Source: Cercophora sp. LCS_1 (Eukaryota > Ascomycota > Sordariomycetes > Sordariales > Lasiosphaeriaceae). From it: DNA of 64,000 bases. The number at the start of each line of letters is the position of its first letter. The first letter of the stretch is position 1. Below, piece after piece: positions 22,769-31,393 of the stretch. The position numbers and the translations under genes were made by a program. Location: the NCBI GenBank assembly GCA_036250225.1, contig JAPZLL010000069.1, forward strand, positions 1 to 64,000, in the 5' to 3' direction. Below the pieces are notes generated by a model that saw only the letters and a list, made by a program, of their open reading frames with translations, searched no databases and was not told the DNA's origin.

Positions 22769-24106
22769 CTACAAACTCCCGCTGACCGAGTCCCAATCCC
22801 CATCAACAACCTCCACCCGTCCATTCCCTTCTTTTCCATCAAACCCCGTTTCAAGACCCCACGTCCAGAGCCCCCCCTCCCTTCCTTTCCCCTGCGCCTC
22901 CCTCAACCTCTCCGCCACCTGCTCCTCAAACTCCCCCCCCAGTCCCAAAAACCGAATCGCATTCCCTCCAAGAACCCCAGCCCGTTCCTCCAACCGCATA
23001 AACGCTCCAACCTCATCACCCACCAACATCTCCCCCGCAACAGGCACCTCCCCCAATGGAAAAGGATAGTCGCTCCCCATCACAATCCTCCCCGTCCCAC
23101 CCATCTTCTTGACCACATACTCCAACAAATCCGCATCGTGCACCAACGAATCAATCCACACCTGTGCTCCCCTAACATGCTCCGTCGGACGAACCCCCAT
23201 TGCGTCCCGCGCCACTAAGTCCGGCCGACACTCGTATCCGTGTCGGATGCGTCCCAACAAGGCGGGAAACGCCCCGCCTCCATGCGCAAAACACACCCTC
23301 AGCTTTGGATGCCGTACCAACACACCCGACGCCGTGAGCGCGTGCACGGCCAGGGCTGTTTCGGACGGCATCCCGACTAACCAGGAGGCCCAGTATTTGG
23401 ACCATCGGTCTGGATTCTCCTTGGGCAAGGCGTAGCCTAGGGGGTGGATAAACACCGGACAGTGTAGCTTCTCGCATTCCGCCCAGAGGGGTTCAAAATC
23501 GGGATGGTCGAGCATTTTGGTAGCGGAGACCGAAGAGCCGATTTGGATTCCGCGGAGACCGAGGGTCGTCATGCAGCGACGGAGCTCGGTGATGGAGGAG
23601 GGGATATCCTGGAGAGGGAGCGTTCCGAGACCAACGAAGCGGGTGGGGTGGGCGGTGCAGATTTGGGCGATGTGGTCGTTGAGGGACTCGGCGAGGTGGA
23701 TGGCTGGCTTGACGGGCGCGTCGTAGCAGAAGAGGATGGGGACTGTGCTGAGGACTTGGACGTCTACGCCTGCGGTGTCCATTTCTCGGAGGCGGACGGT
23801 GGGGTCGTAGCAGTTGGGTTGGACGCGGCGGAAGAAGGATGGGCCGACGTACATGTCGATGCCGGCTGAGGTTGGGTCGTTGATTGGTTTGAACGAGGGC
23901 CATTGGTAGTCTGAAGAAGCTGGGGCGAGGGATGAGAGGTCCGGGAGAGAGGGCGGCATGATGTGTGTGTGCATGTCGATGCGGAAGAGGCCGGTGGCGG
24001 ATCCATGTGTGGTGCTGGGTGGTGGTGGAGTGGAAAGAGAGGTGGATGTGGAGGAGGCCGATGAGCACGAGCAGCAATCACCGTTGGAGAAAACTGGAAG
24101 TGCCAT
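22769..24106 (-). CDS. 2-amino-3-carboxymuconate-6-semialdehyde decarboxylase (ACMSD)
   Basis: A single exon of 445 aa with ATG at 24106. After a Ser/Thr/Pro-rich lead of about 40 residues comes IDMHTHIMPP (H46 and H48, metal ligands), then LSTVPILFCYDAPVKP, RFVGLGTLPLQD, GIQIGSS, FIHPLGYALP (third His), KYWASWLVGMPSETALA, KLRVCFAHGGGAFPALLGRI (fourth His) and IVMGSDYPFPLGEV (metal Asp). This series is diagnostic of ACMSD within amidohydrolase family 2. The reaction is decarboxylation of ACMS to 2-aminomuconate semialdehyde, diverting 3-hydroxyanthranilate away from quinolinate/NAD. The C-terminal tail is about 50 residues longer than the core. The next gene upstream on the same strand is the matching semialdehyde dehydrogenase. 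A related gamma-resorcylate-type decarboxylase is the alternative, but the motif match favours ACMSD. Confidence 0.9.
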   Translation of the reverse strand: MALPVFSNGDCCSCSSASSTSTSLSTPPPPSTTHGSATGLFRIDMHTHIMPPSLPDLSSLAPASSDYQWPSFKPINDPTSAGIDMYVGPSFFRRVQPNCYDPTVRLREMDTAGVDVQVLSTVPILFCYDAPVKPAIHLAESLNDHIAQICTAHPTRFVGLGTLPLQDIPSSITELRRCMTTLGLRGIQIGSSVSATKMLDHPDFEPLWAECEKLHCPVFIHPLGYALPKENPDRWSKYWASWLVGMPSETALAVHALTASGVLVRHPKLRVCFAHGGGAFPALLGRIRHGYECRPDLVARDAMGVRPTEHVRGAQVWIDSLVHDADLLEYVVKKMGGTGRIVMGSDYPFPLGEVPVAGEMLVGDEVGAFMRLEERAGVLGGNAIRFLGLGGEFEEQVAERLREAQGKGREGGLWTWGLETGFDGKEGNGRVEVVDGDWDSVSGSL

Positions 24107-24550
24107 TGTGAATACTGTGGTTTGCTTCCCTCTTCTTGCTCACCAGTCAATTGGTGGGTTTGAGAGCGAGAGAAGGTGAGGAGCGGGGACGCGAAGGTGT
24201 AAAATGCAGCGGACAACGGAGATGATGTAATTTCATGCTGAAAAACATGGCCATGTACGCGAACTGCCAGTGGTGGAAGCTTGATGTGTCTTACACGCTG
24301 CGATCACCCCGGTCCCGTGATGCTCGGATGGCGGATGACGGAACGGATGTAAGTCGATTGGCGCGCTGTGATTGGTTGGTTTTGCGTTCCGCGGACTTTG
24401 TCCCGATGATGGGGTCGTCACTGACGCCGGGCCAAGCTGCGGCTAACACAAGCGGCGAGACCGCAAAGGGAAAGAGCAGAGATAACCAAGGCAGTTCAGC
24501 GGTAAACTTTTGGCCGCAACTTTTGTAGCATTCGCTGTGGCTCAACACCA
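24107..24550. promoter_or_regulatory. spacer between dehydrogenase and ACMSD genes
   Basis: 444 bp holding the 3' end of the dehydrogenase gene and the promoter of the ACMSD gene. No additional frame. No obvious TATA box in view. Confidence 0.4.
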
Positions 24551-26224
24551 TCAGTAGGAGCTCGGCAGGTGAACCGTTCTCACAACAGTGAAAACGTCTC
24601 TCGAGTACTCTCCACCCTCTCTCCCGGTTCCACTGCCCTTCATGCCACCAAACGGCGTGCCTAGCTCTCTTTGAAGCCACCCGTTGACCCAAACAAGCCC
24701 GGCCTCGAGGTGTTCGGCCACTCTCCGCATCCTTGCCCCGTCTGTCGTCAACACAACCGCCGCCAGGCCATATTCGTTGTCATTTGCCAGTCGGACGGCC
24801 TCATTCTCGGTTGCAAAAGACGATATTGTCACCACCGGTCCAAAAATTTCGTCCTTGATCACCTTTGAGGTCTCAGCAAGCCCGGTCAAAACCGTCGGCT
24901 CAATCCAATATCCTGCACGCTCCGATTCGTATTTCTGGTCGTTTCCGACCAAAACCTCTGCTCCCTCCTCCGATGCAAGTGCCAAATACCCTGATATCTT
25001 CCCGTAATGCGCTTTGCTCACCACTGCCCCGACTGTTTTGCCCAGAACATATGTTTCTTTGACGTAGCGTGCGAACTGGGTCTTGAAGTCATCGTAAACA
25101 CTTTGCTCAACATAGATTCGCGAGCCACAGAGACAGATCTCCCCTTGGTTCTCGAATGCTGCAGCTGCCGCGATGCGAATGGTCCTTTGCCGGCTTTCCT
25201 CATCTCCGAGTGCATCGGCAAAGACCAATGTGGGGTTCTTCCCGCCGAGTTCGAGAGAGAGATGTTTGCTGATTTGATGTGTGGTGAGCTTGCGGATCGT
25301 GATGCCAGTGGAGGTTCCTCCGGTGAAAGACACGCCGTTGATAAGTGGAGAGGTAACGAGGGCGGCGCCCGTTGTGGCTCCGTCACCGAAAATAATGTTG
25401 ATGACACCGGATGGAAGACCAGCCTTGGAGAGGATCGCACAGAGCACTTTCTCGGTCAGTACGACCCACGGAAGAGGACAAGTTATTCTTACAGAATGCG
25501 GTCATGCTGGTGAGTTCGCTTGGTTTGGCAACAGCTGTGCAGCCAAATGCAAGGCAAGGCGCAATCTTCCATGTTAGGAGGTACAACGGCATATTCCACG
25601 GAGAAATAAGGGCAAACACCCCTCGAGGGGAACGATGCTCATACGTGAGTACATCATTGCTATCGATCATCCGGGCAGCGGTTTGCTCGTGGAGGATGTA
25701 CGTTGAAAAATATCTGCGAAGTGTCAGCTTCCTGTTGTGAGAGCCTTGCCAGGGTCTGGGGGACGCAACGAGAAATTCGAAATGGCTCGATCGACTTCAA
25801 TTCGGGCTCTCTCCAATGTCTTCCCCTGGTCGATACTTTCCCACACAGCAAAGACGTCGCGGTGCTCCTCGAGAAGTTCACTGATGCGTCTCAGATACTT
25901 GGATCGCTGCGCTCGTGTGGTCTTGCTCCATGCTGGGAACGCGTCTTTAGCAGCACGAATAGCTGTCTCGACGCCATCATACTGCGTGCAGGGCACTTGA
26001 GCGAACACCGCGCCCGTCTTGGGATCAACAGACTCGATGGAGGGAGTCGACGCTGTGTCTACAGTCGAGAAGGACCCAGACACATAGTTCCGGAGGAGTA
26101 TCGGAGATCCGCGATCAATGTACTCTTTCGCCTTTTCGAGGCTATCGCAGCTCATGAAAGAGTCCATGCCGGTGTCGTGTATTCCTTCCCCTGAAACCGG
26201 TGTCGTCGACTTGGCCGATCCCAT
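24551..26224 (-). CDS. 2-aminomuconate semialdehyde dehydrogenase (ALDH superfamily)
   Basis: Three exons: 25770-26224, 25493-25713 and 24551-25446 (complement), 523 aa. Intron 1 uses the weaker donor GTTGCG but has GCTGAC and TTCGCAG. Intron 2 is GTAAGA...GAAAG. Motifs: FALISPWNMPLYLLTWKIAP, AVAKPSELTSMTA, GVSFTGGTSTG (NAD-binding), LSLELGGKNP with the general-base Glu, ENQGEICLCGSRIYVEQ with the catalytic Cys, EIFGPVVTISSF, and TPFGGMKGSGTGREGG near the end. The LELGGKNP and GEICLCxSRIYVE signatures are those of the 2-hydroxymuconate/2-aminomuconate semialdehyde dehydrogenase (ALDH8-like) group. It oxidises 2-aminomuconate semialdehyde to 2-aminomuconate with NAD. The N-terminal 40 residues before the ALDH core are extra. 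It is divergent from the deaminase gene. Confidence 0.88.
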
Positions 26225-26594
26225 TGTCGAATATTGTCTGTTGGGGTAAACGTCTTGGCGCTGACAATGGCAAAATCCTCGGAAAATGCGTCTGTTTTGA
26301 GATACCTCCTAGCGCGAGGCAATGCAAGGACCGGGAAAAGCAATGTCGTCTTGCGTCGACGGCGAGTCCTAGCCCCGTTCTAGCTCCGTCGGAAGCCGGG
26401 CTTGGCGGCGCGGATCGGAATCGGATGACGGAAGATTCGGCTAGCGAGCGGGTACCACCGGGAGTTCCTTTCACCTCCCCGCACTAGCTCAAAAGGGTTC
26501 GATATCAACAACCTCATCGCAGGAAACTGCTCGTCGTTGGATCTCACTCTGCAACTTCAGTCGCCTTCCATTCTTCCTGTCGCGCCCGTGCATC
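26225..26594. promoter_or_regulatory. divergent promoter with six direct CGG triplets
   Basis: A 370-bp region shared by the dehydrogenase (-) and deaminase (+) genes. From 26406 to 26440 there are six CGG triplets in the same orientation with spacers of 2, 2, 3, 4 and 6 bp. CGG half sites are what fungal Zn(II)2Cys6 regulators bind, so this is a plausible operator for joint induction. The regulator itself is not in the window. Confidence 0.5.
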
Positions 26595-27041
26595 ATGTCA
26601 TCCAACGGGACAGGTTACCTCCTCCCAGCCACCGGCGCCCAGGGTCTCGCCAATTACCCACACGCTAGAACCATCCCCAGCACGGCACGCACCATCTTTG
26701 TCTCAGGCACCTCAAGCCGTCGCGGAGATGGAACCTACGAAGGATGCATTACCCGGGATGACGGAACTCATGAGCTTGACTGCGGAGCGCAAACAGCAGC
26801 GGTGTTGAGAAACATCGAAACCATCATTCGCGGGGCCACCGACGGAAAATGCGGCTTGGAAAGCGTCGTTGACGCGACTGTCTTCCTGACCGACATGCGC
26901 GATTACGCCAAGATGAATGCCGAGTGGAACAACATCTGGCCGGATCGGACAAAGGCGCCGGCCCGGACTTGCATTCAAGTTGCCGCATTGCCGAACGAAA
27001 GGTTGAACGTGGAGATCAAGTGTCAGGCAATGGTCGAGTGA
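26595..27041 (+). CDS. RidA-family 2-aminomuconate deaminase
   Basis: A single exon of 148 aa with ATG at 26595. It shows YPHARTIPSTARTIFVSGTS followed by SRR near residues 21-44, CGAQTAAVLRNIE, ATVFLTDMRDYAKMNAEW and ARTCIQVAALPNERLNVEIK at the end. The FVSGTSSRR segment and the late Arg and Glu are the deaminase variant of the YjgF/RidA fold, as in the bacterial 2-aminomuconate deaminases of the 2-nitrobenzoate and 2-aminophenol pathways. It would release ammonia from 2-aminomuconate, giving 4-oxalocrotonate. It is slightly longer than generic RidA (about 130 aa). Its divergent partner makes its substrate and a permease gene follows, which strongly supports the assignment. Confidence 0.86.
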   Translation: MSSNGTGYLLPATGAQGLANYPHARTIPSTARTIFVSGTSSRRGDGTYEGCITRDDGTHELDCGAQTAAVLRNIETIIRGATDGKCGLESVVDATVFLTDMRDYAKMNAEWNNIWPDRTKAPARTCIQVAALPNERLNVEIKCQAMVE

Positions 27042-27734
27042 GAAATGGGACGAGAACGGGCTTGCAAAGACGGATGCCAGTGTGAACGCAGTGGTGGGCT
27101 TGGCGTTGGAGGCGCGCCGTGTCGCATGTCGATAAAGGGAGAAACCGCGCGACGCGGGGATTTCTGAGACAACTGGTGGCGAGAAGCAGGTGCATTGCGA
27201 GTCCCTTCGCCCGGGTGTTCTTTTTGCAGACACCGATGCACGACAGCAGTGTTCCGGCGGCAATTTGGCCGATGAGGAAGGTGCATCGGGCCTTTACAGG
27301 GCGGTCAGCCGCGGCCCCTCTCCTATAGGGCAACACCGCTGCATCCAAGACCTGAACTGTTACGTTTCGCTGAAATGATCACCTGCTCACCTTCCTTCCA
27401 AAACCCCGTGTCCCCCTTGTCGACGAATGATGTAATGGCCCTGTTCAAAACCTGCTTACCATCCGTCCCTTGACTGACCCTCAACGACATGCACGCTGCC
27501 ACAGAGGTAACCATGCAGACGGCTCTTATCGGCCCCAGGACCCTGGGAAGATTTTACAGTTCGTGGCATTCAACGTCGTTGCAATCTTTTGGTGGGGTGC
27601 ATGATAACGATCTCCCATGACCCTGCCCTATTTATATTGACTGTGCGATTTTTGACTTTGTCCAACGCCTTTGACGCCACTTAACACTTCATCTCGTGGC
27701 ATCATTCTCGACCCTGTAGTGTGCATCTACCGAC
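27042..27734. other. intergenic, nothing seen
   Basis: Between the deaminase gene and the permease gene on the same strand. A TATTTATATT-like AT-rich stretch near 27630-27640, about 100 bp before the permease ATG, is a possible core promoter. Confidence 0.45.
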
Positions 27735-29428
27735 ATGAAGGAACCAGCGAGGCACGACAGCCATGGCGGTGACCTTAGTTCTGACAAGGAAGAGGGGTCC
27801 GGCATCACCATTGACGGCGGCATTGCCCTTGATAAGAAGTCCCAGCTGCAGAGAGGCCTGAAAAGCAGGCACATCCAGTTTCTGGCTCTGGGTGGTGCGT
27901 AAGTATCCCAGCCCGGGACCCTTCCGCTGAGACGAGTGTTGACGGGGTTTGCAGCATCGGAACTGGGCTCTTCCTAGGTTCAGGTTCCATCTTGAGCTCC
28001 GTTGGTCCCGCGCCGCTATGGATGGGCTACATGTGCATGATGGGTGTTGTCTGGGTGGTCATGAACAATATCGCCGAAATGGTAACCTACCTCCCGATGC
28101 GCGGCATCACGCTTCCCTACTTCACGGGCCGCTACGTCGACACCAGCTTGTCTTTCGCCGCTGGCTGGAACTACTGGTACGCATATGCGATTCTGGTCGC
28201 AGCCGAGGCCAACGCAGGCGCCCTCTTGTTAGGCTACTGGGACACGAAGGTGCACCCAGCTGTTTGGATCACAATCATACTGGTAGTCAGCTTTCTCCTC
28301 AACATCATTGCCGTGTCGGTTTTCGGTGAGGCCGAGTTCTGGTTTGCCTCGATCAAACTCATCACCATCATGGGCCTCATCATCTTAGGCATCGTCATTA
28401 TGCTGGGAGGTGGCCCGACTCACGAACGCATCGGGTTTCTGTACTGGTATGACCCAGGAGCATTCAAGGAGCTGCTTGCTCCCGGCTCTTCGGGTCGGTT
28501 CCTATCCTTTTGGTCTACGTTTGCGCGTTGCGGCTTCAGCTTCATCACATCACCTGAGCTGATCGGCCTCGCTGCTGGTGAGACTGTGGCCCCGCGGCGA
28601 AATCTCCCCAAGGCAGCCAGGCGCTTCCTCTACAGATTAGCCATCTTCTATGGCGTCAGCAGCTTGATCGTGGGCTGCCTCGTCCCATACGACGAACCCA
28701 GGCTTCTCGACAAGTCCAATAACGCTAGCGCAAGCCCCTGGGTCATCGGAATCCAGCGAGCCGGCATCGCCGGCCTTGATCACGCCATCAACGGCGCAAT
28801 CCTGACATCGGCTTGGTCTGCGGGCAATGCCTTCCTTTACTCGGGCTCGCGCGTCCTCTTCAGTCTGGCAGTCACCGGGCAAGCGCCGGCCATCTTTGCC
28901 AAGACCAACCGCCGGGGTGTTCCCTATCCTGCAGTCATTGCAACCAGCCTGTTTGGATGCCTAGCCTATCTGAATGTCAGCAGTGGCGGCGTAAAGGCCT
29001 TCGCATGGCTCATGAACCTCTCGACCATCTCTGGATACATCGCCTGGATCGTCGTCATGATCACATATCTCCGGTTCAGGAAAGCGCTCGAGGTTCAAGG
29101 CTTGTTGGATACGCTACCGTTCAAGACCCCTTTCCAGCCATACGCGACGTGGGTCGTACTCTTCATCGTCACACTCTTGACGCTCACCAACGGCTTCACC
29201 ACATTCGCCCCGTTCAGCTACGAGGATTTCCTCGCTGCGTACATTACAATCCCTGCGTTTTTGATTCTTTATCTTGGTCACAAGGCAGTCTTCCGCGGGC
29301 CATGGGCCAAGTCAGCTGAGGATATCGATGTGGTGACGGGGAAGAAGGAGATGGATGACTTGTGCACGGCTGATGTGGACCCAGTGCCTAAGAACTGGAT
29401 CCAGAGGGTGTGGTTTTGGATTGCCTAG
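27735..29428 (+). CDS. amino-acid permease (APC superfamily, fungal YAT type)
   Basis: Two exons, 27735-27898 and 27955-29428, 545 aa. The intron splits the codon for Ala in LALGGAIGTGLFLGSGSIL, the conserved first membrane helix. The N-terminus is hydrophilic and cytosolic (about 45 residues with Lys/Asp/Ser). About twelve hydrophobic segments follow, with the family markers FTGRYVDTSLSFAAGWNYWY, GFLYWYDPGAF, FITSPELIGLAAGET and GNAFLYSGSRVLFSLA. The protein ends in a short cytosolic tail. It is a plasma-membrane proton symporter for amino acids or related aromatic amino acids. The exact substrate cannot be read. Its position directly after the aminomuconate enzymes suggests import of tryptophan, kynurenine, anthranilate-type or similar compounds, which is inference. 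Confidence 0.9.
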
Positions 29429-29879
29429 ACACTCGTAGAGGCGCCGCATTAGGTTTCAGCATAGACTGTATTGATATTCTCAGGTCTCTCTTTCTTTTTG
29501 CATTCAGTGTTTTGCTTTTCCATCACAACCCCTAAAATAACACTAACCTGCCCACACATAGTGATGTCCCTCGAGAAACATACTCACATGGCAGGCACCA
29601 ACTCAACAGTATTGAAATCTTCATATTCATTGTAGCTTGCAGGCTCTTTGAAATGAAGTCTACGCCTTTTGCAAAGGGGGTTGGGTCTTTCGGAAAGAGG
29701 TTTATGCCTTTTGAAATGCACTTTAGGTCGTTGTAATGAGGGATAACGCGAACCACCCGGGGCCATGGATACGGAATGGAGCAAAATAGGGGAGCGAAGG
29801 AAGGCTCCTTGAGTTCTGATGGTATTCAACCGATCTAGTTTCACAAATCCAGCCCGCCTTACAACATGCTTCAAGGGAC
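29429..29879. other. intergenic, nothing seen
   Basis: The 3' flanks of the permease gene and of the minus-strand membrane-protein relic. No frame of note. Confidence 0.45.
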
Positions 29880-30480
29880 TCACAACCCTGCACCATCGTG
29901 ACTGAGAATCCCCCTGTCACTCCTATCATCCTTGATATCACCAGCTTGAGACTTGTCGGCGCTGTGATTTCCATCCTGGTTTCCGATCGTGGGTCTGCTC
30001 CGTTGTGGCCCGCTCTGGCTGTAGTAGTTCCTGGTCGAAGACTGCAGATCGCGGAAGAGGAGGCGCATGGCAGGGATGGACGCGGCCATGATGGTGACGC
30101 TGATTTCGGCAGTGTCGAATATCGTCAAGTGAGCGGCATCGTACGAGTCATTGGTCGACAGCTTGTCGAGATGCGCCGTCTTGATTGTCGCCATGATGCC
30201 GGCGAGAACGCCCATGCTCATAGCAATTCCGACGCCTAGCTTCTCCTTCTTTTTCATCTGGAGGTTCCAAATGATGGGCCAGGGTAGCATTGCCAGGACA
30301 AAGTCGCAGGCAGCCGAATATGCTACAGCACAGATTGTCAGTTACATGATGCGACCCTTGCTTATTCAACAGGGGAAGAGGGAAACTTACCGCCAGAGAC
30401 GTATACCAGGTTGATGATGAAGCCCAAGGGCAAACACTTTCCTTCAACGCTCCTGTCCCACGACTTCACTTCGATGGGGT
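29880..30480 (-). pseudogene. 5'-truncated rhodopsin-like (PTH11-type) integral membrane protein
   Basis: Two coding blocks, 30391-30480 and 29880-30322 (complement), joined by an intron with a perfect GTAAG donor and a CTGTAG acceptor. They read NPIEVKSWDRSVEGKCLPL, then FIINLVYVSG, then AYSAACDFVLAMLPWPIIW and the last helices IAMSMGVLAGIMATIKT and AEISVTIMAASIPAMRLLF, ending in a charged tail. This matches the second half of the fungal rhodopsin-domain (PF20684-type) membrane proteins. The first four or so helices are missing: upstream of 30480 the frame enters a TAGATCGGG tandem repeat and then non-homologous sequence with no suitable start. It is read as a truncated copy. Confidence 0.6.
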
Positions 30481-30508
30481 TAGATCGGGTAGATCGGGTA
30501 GATCGGGG
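30481..30508. repeat. three tandem copies of TAGATCGGG at the truncation point
   Basis: Exact 9-bp units at 30481-30489, 30490-30498 and 30499-30507 plus one G. The array sits exactly where homology of the truncated membrane protein gene stops. Confidence 0.85.
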
Positions 30509-31393
30509 AAGGTGCCATGATCGCCTCCAGGCATAAGAAGCGAGTCTCTGATCCATCCTTGTTGCCCAAGACGCAACTGCATCGTGCCACTCTGGGACCA
30601 AAAAGTGGATAAGGGGCCAAATTAGGTAACGTGCACAACGCGGGCCCTAGATTCCCTACCACAAGCTATCAACACCGGGCCAAAGAACAACGGGCACGCC
30701 GTCCTGGACCTGGATTGAATAACCCCAGCACACTCCCACGGATCCTCGGTGGGTTTCGCCATCAGGTAGGGCACAGGCCGCGTGTCGCTTGGGATTCCAA
30801 GGCTCAGGGGCATTGGTTTGCTATACCTTATGCGTCTGGGTCAGCTCTCCCAGCATGCAGGAATTCCCCAGATTCTGGGTGGGGCTAGTTCGCCATGACC
30901 CTCCTTCAGAAACCTGGAAATAGGTATGTGGTTTGCAAGTTTCAAAGACACTGAAGTTGCTTTTTTTTTTGGCGGGTCTCTGCAGTGAATACATTGCCAA
31001 GTCAAAGTTCAATCGATCGATCGACGCGACCTGGGTGGTCTCCCCCTCGGAGTCTGACCAAGACCGCGGGGGTGCTCCGGTGCGAAGTGGGGCCGAGATG
31101 CGCAGACATCGCCAGGCAGAATGGAATTTGCGTCGTATTAATGACATTGAATTCTGGTGTCAGTTTGACTGCGCTTGTAGTAAGACGTGATGGTCCGGGT
31201 TCGACCAAACCGGCCTGGCTGTTGGCGGAATGAACATTGGTTGCCAAGCACATGGACGCGATTCCCCCTGGTCGATGTGCGGCAGCGTCAGGCAGCAGGC
31301 TCTCACCGAAATTCTCTCCGCCAATTCTTCAACCAAAACCACCCCACTTTACGTCTGTTCAGCACCCTCCATAACCAAAGTTCCGAGCCCTCA
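30509..31393. other. intergenic, nothing seen
   Basis: Between the membrane-protein relic and the HET gene. An open frame continues upstream of the chosen HET start to an ATG at 31190, but the added 68 residues are not HET-like. Confidence 0.45.

Noticed and set aside
31190..31393. Upstream ATG for the HET gene, adding 68 residues
   Set aside because: The added residues do not resemble HET proteins, which normally begin a short way before the first conserved block.
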